Below, in pieces: positions 17,568 through 25,470 of a stretch of 64,000 nt of DNA. Below the pieces are notes generated by a model that saw only the letters and a program-made list of their open reading frames with translations, ran no database searches and had not been told where the DNA came from. The DNA is from Mesorhizobium sp. NZP2298 (lineage in GTDB: Bacteria; Pseudomonadota; Alphaproteobacteria; Rhizobiales; Rhizobiaceae), in the NCBI RefSeq assembly GCF_013170825.1, contig NZ_CP033365.1, forward strand, positions 3,112,001 through 3,176,000, given 5' to 3'. A program made the position numbers and the translations under genes. Position 1 is the stretch's first letter. The number at the start of each line of letters is the position of its first letter.

Positions 17568-17648
17568 GGGGCTGTAGTCGTCACCCTGCCACCATTAATC
17601 CTACGAAAGAGGCCGAGCGGTTCTCCGCCGCAAGTCCACGTTGATTCC

Positions 17649-18310
17649 CTAGCTAGGGCTTCGTTTGTCGGGCACGTTGAGCTTGTCCGGCGTGAGAAAT
17701 ATCTGGATCACAGCTAGGCCGTCCTTGTCGGTACCGACGATTGATTGGTTGCAATTTCGGATCTGCGTCACCCCGGCAAGCACAGCTTTGACCTGATCCG
17801 ACAACTGCACCTCGTTCTCGGCGGCTTCATATGTGGACCCTAGCGGAACGTTTTTTTGGCCAGCCAACATCGGTGCAAACGCCACCCAACTCTCGTCGGC
17901 GTTTTGGCAGTTGACGTTGAACGGGGTCTGGTCGGGCGGTGGGGCCACGCTGCAGTCATGCTTAGTTCGCTGAAGCTTGCTGATATCACGTCGAACTTTT
18001 TGCCGTAGCACGGCGAGAAGGTAGCCGTAGACCCCTTGATTTCAGTACGTAGCCGAAGAGAGCAGCTTCATTCACTATCTCGAATGGTCCGTCTCCAGCG
18101 ACAATCTTTGTGTCTTTCCTTTGGGCAACCTCCGATATCATCGCACCTTAGGGTTGGGTTGCCAACCAAAAGGGCCTTGTTCTTTTTTATATCGGCCAAA
18201 TCATCGAAGGCGATGCTCTTGTTTTTCGCCGAAACCTTTGTGAATTGTTGACCTTCAATAATCTGAATTAATTCATCAACTGATAGACTGACAGATCCGA
18301 AGTTGATAGA
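17649..18310 (-). pseudogene. frameshifted remnant of an unknown protein
   Basis: Three overlapping minus-strand segments look like one protein broken by at least two frameshifts. About 18300-18130 encodes SVDELIQIIEGQQFTKVSAK and on to VGNPTLR. About 18130-18040 encodes KIVAGDGPFEIVNEAALFGY in a second frame. 18040-17649 encodes GVYGYLLAVLRQKVRRDISK and on to a stop in a third. Each segment has protein-like composition and they join in order. No start codon with a ribosome site is seen at the distal end. The protein family is not recognised. It begins the lower-GC patch that runs to 21103. If translated, the last segment alone could be a 120-residue ORF from a GTG at 18011. Confidence 0.5.
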
Positions 18311-18403
18311 ATTCGCTCAGGACGGAATTACGCGAACCATTTTGTTGCCTGTGCACTTTGATTAGGGTTGGCATGTTGATCACAATGGGGCACCGTGCCT
18401 CCA

Positions 18404-19114
18404 ATGTGCAATCTCTACAACATCACCACTAGCCAAGACGCCATTCGCGAGTGGACGCGCGCGTTGCGCGACATCATGGGCAACCTTGAACCATCCGTTG
18501 ATATTTACCCCAATATGCCGGGACCGGTCGTGCGGAACGCGCCTGATGGTCAGCGCGAGCTAGCGAAGCTGCTTTGGGGAATGCCAACGCCGATAGAGCG
18601 AGTGAAGGGTAAAGCCGACTACGGCACGACCAACATTCGCAACCCGCAATACGCCCATTGGCAGCAATATGTTGGCGTGGAAAACCGTTGCGTCGTTCCT
18701 GTGACGAGTTTTGCAGAGCCTAGCCCAACGCCGAATGACAAGGACCCTGAGACCGGTATTCAGCGCAATTATTGGTTTGCCCGTCCCGACAGATCGCCAT
18801 TCTTCTTCGCCGGCATGTGGACGCCGTGGCACGGTGTTCGCAGGGTCAAAGACGGTCCCGGCGATTTCGAGCTTTACGGCTTCATGACCACTAAGCCGAA
18901 CGCGCTCATTGCGCCGATCCATGAAAAGGCAATGCCGGTGATCCTGACTACAACTGACGAAGTGGATGCCTGGCTAACCGCGCCGTGGTCCGAAGCGCGG
19001 CATATGCAACGGACTGCCCCGGATGATGCCTTGGTGATAGTCGAAAAGCCGGCCACACAGATCAAGTTCCCAACGCAGGCACCGCCGGCGCCAGCCCAAG
19101 GCTCGCTGTTCTAG
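18404..19114 (+). CDS. SOS response-associated peptidase (SRAP/YedK-type)
   Basis: The 236-residue SRAP protein is of the HMCES/YedK family, which covalently traps abasic sites in single-stranded DNA through Cys2. The ATG at 18404 is chosen because it places Cys at position 2 (MCNLYNIT), as the chemistry needs; an in-frame GTG nine bases earlier would bury it. Other conserved residues are visible: Asn77 in TNIRNP, Glu105 in SFAEP and His173 in IHEKAMPVIL. The gene is lower in GC than the core genes around it, and a 34-residue ORF follows directly, suggesting accessory DNA. Confidence 0.92.
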   Translation: MCNLYNITTSQDAIREWTRALRDIMGNLEPSVDIYPNMPGPVVRNAPDGQRELAKLLWGMPTPIERVKGKADYGTTNIRNPQYAHWQQYVGVENRCVVPVTSFAEPSPTPNDKDPETGIQRNYWFARPDRSPFFFAGMWTPWHGVRRVKDGPGDFELYGFMTTKPNALIAPIHEKAMPVILTTTDEVDAWLTAPWSEARHMQRTAPDDALVIVEKPATQIKFPTQAPPAPAQGSLF

Positions 19115-19219
19115 ATGAATGGCGGCCTTCGAATACTGTTCGACGCTGCGCCGTCGTTCACGATTGCTCTTGTGCTGGCGATTTTGGTCATTGGGATCGT
19201 TCGTCGCATGCGCCGCTAA
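19115..19219 (+). CDS. 34-residue single-span membrane peptide
   Basis: The ATG directly abuts the stop codon of the SRAP gene. The peptide is MNGGLRILFDAAP, then a hydrophobic span (SFTIALVLAILVIGIV), then an RRMRR tail, the layout of a single-pass membrane microprotein with a cytoplasmic basic end. The exact abutment suggests translational coupling to the SRAP gene. No family is recognised, and a chance ORF cannot be excluded at this length. Confidence 0.45.
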   Translation: MNGGLRILFDAAPSFTIALVLAILVIGIVRRMRR

Positions 19220-19560
19220 TCGTCCTGCCAGACAGGGCTTTTCCGCACTTTTATCTTAACCAGGCGGCGCACGGTCATCCTCGCACGCTCGGCTGCGACA
19301 GGCACGATAACATCGCATTCAATGTTGTCTTTTCGACCGCACCGCTCGCATTTCATCGCGCGGCTGAGGCGGTTCACGTCGGTATCGCCAAAGAGCTTGA
19401 TGAGGTCGCCTGGATCGTAATAGCGTCGTCCATAGCGATCGTGACAATACCCGCAATCAACCCATATCAACTGCCCATGCTGGACGGCGGAACTAAGGTA
19501 CCAGATCGTTGTTCGGCGTTTGGGTGGTTGTTCAGGCATGAGATGCGAATAGGAATTCAT
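19216..19560 (-). CDS. hypothetical zinc-ribbon-like protein
   Basis: About 114 residues with two Cys pairs, CGYC and CERC, about 37 residues apart. This is the layout of a small zinc ribbon, with YYDPGDLIKLFGDTDVNRLS between them. The C-terminus is basic (RRLVKIKVRKSPVWQDD). The ATG at 19560 is preferred; an in-frame TTG lies five codons upstream. It converges with and slightly overlaps the 34-residue plus-strand ORF. The protein may bind nucleic acid. No named family is recognised. Confidence 0.6.
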   Translation of the reverse strand: MNSYSHLMPEQPPKRRTTIWYLSSAVQHGQLIWVDCGYCHDRYGRRYYDPGDLIKLFGDTDVNRLSRAMKCERCGRKDNIECDVIVPVAAERARMTVRRLVKIKVRKSPVWQDD

Positions 19561-19641
19561 TCCTTGCCGAGTCAATTCGACCTTGACAATTTTGTTCCGT
19601 TTTTGTTCACTGCAATGATAGACGCGTTAGGAGTGTTGAAA

Positions 19642-19818
19642 ATGGACCGCATTGTTAGGCTCGACAGCCGTCAAGAGGCGGCACTGCAAGCGACCGCCGA
19701 CAAGTTCATTGCGCTTCACAAGGGCGATTCCGTTAAGGCGCTTAAGGAAATGATCGTGCTCAATGGCCACCTTCAACAGCGGCTTGATGCGCTTTCTGGA
19801 TCACGGCGGCCCCAATGA
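19642..19818 (+). CDS. small hypothetical protein
   Basis: A 58-residue protein (MDRIVRLDSRQEAALQATAD, then KFIALHKGDSVKALKEMIVL) predicted to be mostly helical. The ATG is preceded by TAGGAG at a good distance, which supports a real gene. It is divergent from the zinc-ribbon-like gene and lies in the lower-GC patch. Function unknown. Confidence 0.55.
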   Translation: MDRIVRLDSRQEAALQATADKFIALHKGDSVKALKEMIVLNGHLQQRLDALSGSRRPQ

Positions 19819-20010
19819 CATGCATCGCTTTTGCAGTGTAATGGGAAGTGCATCGGACACAGTAGCTGATGTCAGTCGCTTCTAGCGGCTTGTGCCTCCG
19901 TCCTCAAATCGTTTAAGCCGCATGCGCTGGATACCGACAGCATCATGGGTGGAAAACGCATAACTACACTCTCAACATAGGGAGCGTGGTACAGTTTTGG
20001 GGAGGTAAAA

Positions 20011-20910
20011 ATGAGCGGTTTGGTCGAAGAAATCCAGCGGGATGCGCTCAATCCAAATGTCCCAGTGTCGACCATTCTCCGCAAAGTGAAGTTAGCAGCG
20101 GCAAAGCTAAAGCTTACGAAAATCGAAGATTGGGTGGAGCACGAATTAAACGGCTATGGGACCACGGAACTCCCGGACTACAGAATACTCTATGGTCGTC
20201 CACAGGCGTTCAATCCCTATAACGGCTGGATACCGATAATTTTGGACGATCAAGAGGTCAACGACCTTCTTTCTAGGTGTGACACTAAACAGTCCCTCTC
20301 TTCGCTTGAAGACACGATTTCTCGTTCGAAAGGGCATGTTGAGATGCCGCTTCCTGCGAGTATCATAAACTCTTTAAATAGGGACATGCGTGTCAAATTT
20401 GGCCGAATGGCTGTTCACCTCTCAATTAGCCAAGTTCAAAGTGTAGTGGACTCGGTAAGAAACCTCATCCTTGATTGGGCAATCGGTCTGGAAAAAGCAG
20501 GAATTTCTGGCGAGGGCTTTTCCTTCAACGATAGTGAACGGACTTTGGCGAGAGAGGCGGCAGTGACTTACAACATAAACTCCATAGGAACTTTCGCGGG
20601 CAACATGGGCACCGGAAACACGGCTGGTGACATCAGTGTCACGCTCTCTTCCACCAGCCAGATTTTGGAGATCGTTCGCAAGATTCGGGAATCGGTGCCG
20701 GATTTAGAAAGGGCCGGTGCTGACGTGCCGCGCTTAAACAGGGCTATAGAATCGATTGAGGGTGAGGTCACGAATGAGAAACCGAACACTGGACGTTTGA
20801 AAGGGCTTCTCTCTGACGCTCGGGAGGCACTTGTTGGTGCTGCTGGTAACCTCACTGCCGAGGGGGCAATGTCGCTGATAGCCTCCGCTATCAAGCTGCT
20901 TGGATCGTAA
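20011..20910 (+). CDS. AbiTii-domain protein, candidate phage-defence factor
   Basis: The 299-residue protein has an N-terminal AbiTii domain (about 1-190): LVEEIQRDALNPNVPVSTIL, RKVKLAAAKLKLTKIEDWVE and HELNGYGTTELPDYR match the family pattern. A central NINSIGTFAGNMGTGNTAGD segment links to a helical C-terminal region. The domain is named after lactococcal abortive-infection proteins and is found in accessory DNA, but the activity of this type is not established. GGAGG precedes the ATG. Low GC, isolation and surrounding orphan ORFs fit a horizontally acquired defence gene. It ends next to the min operon. Confidence 0.8.
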   Translation: MSGLVEEIQRDALNPNVPVSTILRKVKLAAAKLKLTKIEDWVEHELNGYGTTELPDYRILYGRPQAFNPYNGWIPIILDDQEVNDLLSRCDTKQSLSSLEDTISRSKGHVEMPLPASIINSLNRDMRVKFGRMAVHLSISQVQSVVDSVRNLILDWAIGLEKAGISGEGFSFNDSERTLAREAAVTYNINSIGTFAGNMGTGNTAGDISVTLSSTSQILEIVRKIRESVPDLERAGADVPRLNRAIESIEGEVTNEKPNTGRLKGLLSDAREALVGAAGNLTAEGAMSLIASAIKLLGS

Positions 20911-21103
20911 TCCAACCATATTCCCATTCCCGGAAATCTTGCAATGTTGCGTCGTTGGTACGCTTCATGCCCTTGGACTTTTCAGGAGTTGACTTGGCCG
21001 AGGGAGTGTCCGCTCCAACCCTTACCTCGCACACGAGGTAATGTCTGCGACGCAAAACTCGTGATGCGAGGTTTTCAGCAACGCCGATTCCGGCATCCAC
21101 CAC
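20891..21103 (-). CDS. possible small hypothetical protein
   Basis: A 70-residue minus-strand ORF from a GTG with a TGAGGGG site. The composition is protein-like (ASRVLRRRHYLVCEVRVGAD, ending FREWEYGWITIQAA) rather than that of an antisense shadow, but it overlaps the end of the AbiTii gene by 20 bases and has no recognised relatives. It may be a fragment of a degraded gene. Confidence 0.25.
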   Translation of the reverse strand: MVDAGIGVAENLASRVLRRRHYLVCEVRVGADTPSAKSTPEKSKGMKRTNDATLQDFREWEYGWITIQAA

Positions 21104-21169
21104 CCCTCATTAACCATTCGTTAACCATTCCCTCGCTAGCGTTTACCTCTCAGTAAGGATTCGCCAGCC

Positions 21170-22000
21170 GTGACCTTTGCCGCTCCCCTCGAGGCCAAAT
21201 CCATTCGCTTTCGTGCCCGTTCTTTCGTCGCTTTCACATTGACCCCGGAAGCGCCCATGGTGGAGTGGCTGCAGGGGCTGGATCACTGGATCGGCAACTC
21301 GCCGGGCTATTTTGCCGGGCGGCCGGTGTTGCTGGATCTGAACGTTTTGAAGCCGCAGCCGAGCGAGATCGCGGCGCTGGTGGCGGAGCTTGGTACGCGC
21401 GGCATTCGCATCTATGCCATCGAGCTTGAAGGGGCCTCGCTCGGCCCCGACCTGCCGCCGCTGCTGGTCGGCGCCAAGGAGGCGACGACGGATGGGCTGC
21501 TGCCGGGCCGCAAGGGTGGGCAAGAGGGTTCCGGCACATCGGACAGCAAGGCCGAGGGCAGGGCGCCGGACCACCGCATGGATGCCCGCGCGGACGCCGG
21601 CATCGTTGCGAAGGGCAAGGCTGGCGCAAGCAAGATCGGGGAAAGCGAGCCGCAGGTTTCGCACTATGATTCGGGTACGCTGATGATCAAGGCGCCGATC
21701 CGGTCCGGCCAGGCGATCATGCATGCGCATGGCGATGTCATCGTGCTGGGTTCGGTCGCGTCCGGTTCGGAGATCGTCGCCGCCGGCTCGATCCATGTCT
21801 ACGGCACGCTGCGCGGGCGCGCTTCGGCGGGTGCGCTGGGCAACACGAGCGCGCGCATCTTCTGCCGCCGCAACGAGGCCGAGCTTCTGTCCGTCGACGG
21901 CTGGTACATCACCGCCGAGGAGATGGAAGGGGTGTCGCGCGGAAAACCGGTGCAGGCCTTCCTCGACGGCGACGGCCTGCGCGTCGAGACTTTGAGCTGA
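21170..22000 (+). CDS. minC: septum site-determining protein MinC
   Basis: The 276-residue inhibitor of FtsZ assembly acts with MinD at the membrane to block division away from midcell. The N-terminal domain (FRARSFVAFTLTPEAP ... LDLNVLKP) is followed by a variable linker and the C-terminal beta-helix domain, with GQAIMHAHGDVIVLGSVASG and GSIHVYGTLRGRASAG, the MinC dimerisation and MinD-binding signature. Translation starts at GTG 21170; the family N-terminus fits this. minD and minE follow in the usual order. A 14-base direct repeat spans the stop codon. Confidence 0.97.
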   Translation: MTFAAPLEAKSIRFRARSFVAFTLTPEAPMVEWLQGLDHWIGNSPGYFAGRPVLLDLNVLKPQPSEIAALVAELGTRGIRIYAIELEGASLGPDLPPLLVGAKEATTDGLLPGRKGGQEGSGTSDSKAEGRAPDHRMDARADAGIVAKGKAGASKIGESEPQVSHYDSGTLMIKAPIRSGQAIMHAHGDVIVLGSVASGSEIVAAGSIHVYGTLRGRASAGALGNTSARIFCRRNEAELLSVDGWYITAEEMEGVSRGKPVQAFLDGDGLRVETLS

Positions 22001-22024
22001 AGCGACTTGGGAGCTGAAGCGACT
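21994..22024 (+). repeat. 14-bp direct repeat across the minC stop
   Basis: GAGCTGAAGCGACT occurs at 21994-22007 and again at 22011-22024. The first copy contains the minC TGA. The minC-minD gap also holds two copies of GCGGCCGACTGA. These look like small slippage duplications. Confidence 0.7.
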
Positions 22025-22137
22025 GACTGAACCGAAGGCCGTCAGGGCGGCCGACTGAGAAACAAAGCCGGTGCGGCCGACTGAAGGCCGGCAAGCCGGC
22101 CCGGGACAACAAAACGAATAACAACGGAGGCTTTTTG

Positions 22138-22953
22138 ATGGGCAAGGTAGTGGTGGTCACTTCGGGCAAGGGGGGCGTCGGCAAGACCACCTCGACGGCG
22201 GCGCTCGGTGCCGCCGTGGCCAAGACCGGCAAGAAGGTGGCGCTCGTCGATTTCGACGTCGGCCTCAGGAATCTCGACCTGATCATGGGCGCCGAACGCC
22301 GCGTGGTGTTCGACCTCGTCAACGTCATCCAGGGCACGGCAAAGCTGTCGCAGGCGCTGATCCGCGACAAGCGGGTCGAGACGCTGTTCCTGCTGCCGGC
22401 CTCGCAGACGCGCGACAAGGACGCGCTGACGGAAGAGGGCGTCGGCGAAGTCATCGACAAGCTGCGCTCGGTGTTCGACTACGTGTTCTGCGACAGCCCG
22501 GCCGGCATCGAGCGCGGCGCGCAGCTCGCCATGCGCTTTGCCGACGAGGCGGTCATCGTCACCAATCCGGAAGTGTCGTCGGTGCGCGATTCCGACCGCA
22601 TCATCGGCCTGCTCGACGCCCGCACCATGCGCGCCGAACAGGGCGAGCAGATCGCCAAGCACGTGCTGGTCACCCGCTATGACGCGGCGCGGGCCGCGCG
22701 GGGGGAAATGCTCAGCATCGACGACGTGCTGGAAATCCTCTCGGTGCCGCTGCTCGGCATCATTCCGGAAAGCCAGGATGTGCTCCGCGCCTCCAACCTC
22801 GGTTCTCCGGTGACGCTGTCGGAGCCGCTCAATTCGGCGGCCAAGGCTTACATCGAAGCCGCGAGGCGGCTTGAGGGCGAGGAATTGCCTGTCATCGTGC
22901 CCTTCGAGCGCAAGGGCTTCCTCGATCGTCTTTTGGGAAGGAGGGCGGCATGA
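22138..22953 (+). CDS. minD: septum site-determining ATPase MinD
   Basis: The 271-residue ParA/MinD-family ATPase recruits MinC to the membrane and oscillates with MinE. The deviant Walker A motif KGGVGKTT is at residues 11-18, switch-region residues lie in [14 protein letters not shown], and the C-terminal amphipathic membrane-targeting helix is [11 protein letters not shown]. The ATG at 22138 follows an AACGGAGG site; an in-frame TTG precedes it by one codon. It overlaps minE by four bases. Confidence 0.98.
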   Translation: MGKVVVVTSGKGGVGKTTSTAALGAAVAKTGKKVALVDFDVGLRNLDLIMGAERRVVFDLVNVIQGTAKLSQALIRDKRVETLFLLPASQTRDKDALTEEGVGEVIDKLRSVFDYVFCDSPAGIERGAQLAMRFADEAVIVTNPEVSSVRDSDRIIGLLDARTMRAEQGEQIAKHVLVTRYDAARAARGEMLSIDDVLEILSVPLLGIIPESQDVLRASNLGSPVTLSEPLNSAAKAYIEAARRLEGEELPVIVPFERKGFLDRLLGRRAA

Positions 22954-23222
22954 ACCTGCTCGACATCTTCAAGCGGCGCTCCAGCGCGCCGGTGGCGCGC
23001 GAGCGGCTGCAAGTGCTGCTCGCCTATGAGCGCCGCAACCGCAGCCAGCCCGACCTGGTCTCCATCCTGCGCGAGGAGATCATGGCCGTCATCGCCAAGC
23101 ACGTGCAGATCGACCAGGATTACCTGCAGGTCTCGATGGACCGCGGCGAGACCATGTCGACGCTGGAGATCGATATCCAGATCCCCAACAAGAGCGCTGT
23201 GCCGATGGCGATCGCGGGATAG
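22950..23222 (+). CDS. minE: division site topological specificity factor MinE
   Basis: The 90-residue protein stimulates MinD ATPase and displaces MinC. The N-terminal membrane and anti-MinCD segment is [20 protein letters not shown], with the core motif [20 protein letters not shown], and the C-terminal dimerisation domain ends [10 protein letters not shown]. The ATG overlaps the minD stop (four bases), so the two are translationally coupled. Paired hairpins follow the stop. Confidence 0.97.
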   Translation: MNLLDIFKRRSSAPVARERLQVLLAYERRNRSQPDLVSILREEIMAVIAKHVQIDQDYLQVSMDRGETMSTLEIDIQIPNKSAVPMAIAG

Positions 23223-23228
23223 CTTTTT

Positions 23229-23270
23229 ACCCTCCCCCTTGTGGGGAGGGTCGATCCGCAAAGCGGATCG
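23229..23270. terminator. tandem hairpins between minE and histidine kinase gene
   Basis: ACCCTCCCC/GGGGAGGGT (loop CTTGT) is followed at once by CGATCCGC-aaa-GCGGATCG. Both stems are perfect. The element lies between two converging genes and resembles dispersed rhizobial intergenic repeats, so it may be both a repeat and a two-way terminator. Confidence 0.7.
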
Positions 23271-23294
23271 GGGTGGGGGGCCGCGCCGCACCCC

Positions 23295-24536
23295 TCACAC
23301 GGCCTTGAACACCACCGTCTGCGCCAGCCCGCCACCTTCGCGGTTCTCCAGCGTCACCGTCCCGCCATAGCGTTCGATGATCTCCTTGGCGATGGCCAGG
23401 CCCAGCCCCGCGCCCGGAATGAACTGCTGGCGGCCGGGGTCGACGCGGAAGAACGGTTCGAAGGCCTTGTTGATGAGATCGGGCGGAATGCCCGGGCCGT
23501 TGTCGGAAATGGTCAGCACGGCGCGCCTGTCGGCGAGCGCGAGGTCGATGCCGCAGGCCTTGCCGTGGGTGGCGGCGTTGACGATCAGGTTGCGCAGCGC
23601 GCGGCGCAGGCCGAGCGCACCGGCGCGCACCGAAACCTTGTCCAGATGCCCGATCGAGACGTGATGGCCGAGCGCGGCCATTTCGGCCGATATGTCGCGC
23701 ACCATCTTTTCCAGGTCGAGCGGCTCGACGGCATCCTGGTTCACCTCCTCGCGCACCAGGCGGATGGCGCTGTCGGCGATGCGGTCGAGCTCGTCGAGGT
23801 CGTGAAGCCATTTGTCACGCTCCTCGTCGAGGAATTCGGCGCGCAGCCGCATGCGCGTCATCGGCGTGCGCAGATCGTGGCCGGCGGCGGCGACCAACCG
23901 CATGCGGCTTTCCATGGCGGTCCTGAGCCGCGACGACAGCTGGTTCAGCGCATGCGCGGTCGCCTTGACCTCGGCCGAGCCCACTTCCGGCACCGCCGCC
24001 AGCACGCCATCGCTGCCGATCTTGGAGACGGCGGCCTCCAGCATTTCCAGCGGCCGGATCAGCACCGAGGTGAAGTACACCGAGACGGCGGTGGCGCCGG
24101 CCACGATCAGCGAGATCCAGCCGGCCAGGACCAGCCATTCGCGCCCGGGCGGGTTGACGTGCGGCACCTCCATGATCGCCCAGCGCCTGTCGGGCATTTG
24201 CACCGAGGCGATCTGGCCGGGTTCGTCCGGCTTCTGGCTGATGATCGCCATGAGGTCGAAGCCGCGGCGTTGCAGGATATCGTTGAGCATCTCCGTTTCC
24301 GCGCGGGCGACCTTGCCGGCGGCCGGATGGTCCGTGAATTGCACCCGCAGCACATCCGGTATCGGGCCCGGCAGCAGCCGCACCACGAGTTCCATCTGCT
24401 GGGCGATCCAGGGCACGGTCAGCTCCGGCGGCGGCCTGCCGCCGCGCACGCTGAGGACGGCGGCCGTCGCCAGGCCGACGACGCCGACGATCGAAAGGAC
24501 CAGCAGCAGGATGAGGCGGCGGCGCAGCGAATTCAC
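23295..24536 (-). CDS. sensor histidine kinase, OmpR-partner type
   Basis: The 413-residue membrane kinase has one membrane helix at 8-28 and another at about 135-155 (LVLAGWISLIVAGATAVSVY), enclosing a periplasmic sensor loop. HAMP (RPLEMLEAAVSKIG) and the phosphoacceptor AAGHDLRTPMTRMRLRAEF (His near 219) follow, then N-, G1- and G2-box ATPase motifs (LRNLIVNAATHG, ISDNGPGIP, GAGLGLAIAKEI). The architecture resembles EnvZ/CpxA. It overlaps its response regulator gene by four bases. The divergent Spy/CpxP-like gene suggests envelope stress sensing. Confidence 0.93.
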   Translation of the reverse strand: MNSLRRRLILLLVLSIVGVVGLATAAVLSVRGGRPPPELTVPWIAQQMELVVRLLPGPIPDVLRVQFTDHPAAGKVARAETEMLNDILQRRGFDLMAIISQKPDEPGQIASVQMPDRRWAIMEVPHVNPPGREWLVLAGWISLIVAGATAVSVYFTSVLIRPLEMLEAAVSKIGSDGVLAAVPEVGSAEVKATAHALNQLSSRLRTAMESRMRLVAAAGHDLRTPMTRMRLRAEFLDEERDKWLHDLDELDRIADSAIRLVREEVNQDAVEPLDLEKMVRDISAEMAALGHHVSIGHLDKVSVRAGALGLRRALRNLIVNAATHGKACGIDLALADRRAVLTISDNGPGIPPDLINKAFEPFFRVDPGRQQFIPGAGLGLAIAKEIIERYGGTVTLENREGGGLAQTVVFKAV

Positions 24537-25261
24537 GCCTGCGCCTCCACCGCCTCGACGCGCGCGGTCAGCTGGTAGCCGCCATTGCGCACGGTCTTGA
24601 ACAGCGGGCCGTCGCCGGTATCGGAGAATTTGCGGCGCAGCCGGCTCATCAGCACGTCGACCGAGCGTTCGAGCGGGTCGCGCTCGCGGCCTTGCGTCAA
24701 GTCAAGCAGCTGGTCGCGCGACAGCAGCCGGCCGGGGCGGTCGAGGAACACCTGCAACAGGTCGAACTCGGCGCCGGTGAGGTCGACGAGTTCGCCCCGC
24801 GCATTCATCACCTTGCGGGTGTCCGGCTCCAGCCGGTAGCTGGCGAAGCGGTAGATGCGGGCGCGGGGCGCGGGCGCTTCCTCGGGAACCGCGCGCCGCA
24901 GCACGGCCCGGATGCGGGCGGTGAGCTCGCGCGGGTTGAAGGGCTTGCCGAGATAGTCGTCGGCTCCCAGTTCCAGCCCGATGATGCGGTCGACATCTTC
25001 CTTCAGCGCCGTCAGCAGAATGACGGGGACGTGCGGCTTGCGATCGCGCAAGGCACGGCAGATGTCGAGCCCCGAGCCATCAGGCAGCATGACGTCGAGC
25101 ACGACGAGGTCGAACTGGCCAGCGCCCAGCTTCTGCTCGCATTCGCGCCGGTCGGCCGCCACCGAGACGCGAAAGCCCTGGCCGTCGAGGTAGCGGCCCA
25201 GAAGCGTCCTGATCTCGCGGTCGTCGTCCACGACGAGGATATGGGGTTGTGATTGCATCAT
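24533..25261 (-). CDS. OmpR-family response regulator
   Basis: The 242-residue regulator has a receiver domain (1-120) with acidic pocket VVDDD, phosphoacceptor Asp56 in VVLDVMLPD, and Lys in GKPF. A winged-helix DNA-binding domain follows (about 140-235), with LTGAEFDLLQVFLDRPGRLL and the recognition region ERSVDVLMSRLRRKF. It is encoded first in an operon with the histidine kinase. The phased GGAAAC repeats in the divergent upstream region are the likely binding sites, for autoregulation and for the Spy-like gene. Confidence 0.95.
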   Translation of the reverse strand: MMQSQPHILVVDDDREIRTLLGRYLDGQGFRVSVAADRRECEQKLGAGQFDLVVLDVMLPDGSGLDICRALRDRKPHVPVILLTALKEDVDRIIGLELGADDYLGKPFNPRELTARIRAVLRRAVPEEAPAPRARIYRFASYRLEPDTRKVMNARGELVDLTGAEFDLLQVFLDRPGRLLSRDQLLDLTQGRERDPLERSVDVLMSRLRRKFSDTGDGPLFKTVRNGGYQLTARVEAVEAQA

Positions 25262-25348
25262 GCGGTGCCCTTTGCTTGGCGGTGATTATAGGGAGAGCGC
25301 TCGCCGGCGGCATGGAAAATTGCAACGCAATGTTTCTGGCCGGGGGCG

Positions 25349-25416
25349 GGAAACATTCGGAAACAAATTGCCGCTTTGCGGAAACCTTCGGCAACATGCC
25401 GACGCGAAGCGGAAAA
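25349..25416. promoter_or_regulatory. phased GGAAAC repeat array, likely response-regulator operator
   Basis: GGAAAC occurs at 25349, 25359 and 25380, GGCAAC at 25390 and GGAAAA at 25411, giving spacings of 10, 21, 10 and 21 bases on one strand. Every unit therefore falls on the same DNA face. The paired form GAAAC-N5-GAAAC resembles the tandem half-sites of OmpR-family regulators such as CpxR (GTAAA-N5-GTAAA). It lies between the regulator gene and the Spy-like gene, suited to control both. Confidence 0.65.
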
Positions 25417-25470
25417 ACAGGCTTCCTATCCTCATGGCCGTCCGATGCATGAGAGAAAGGAACACCATCC

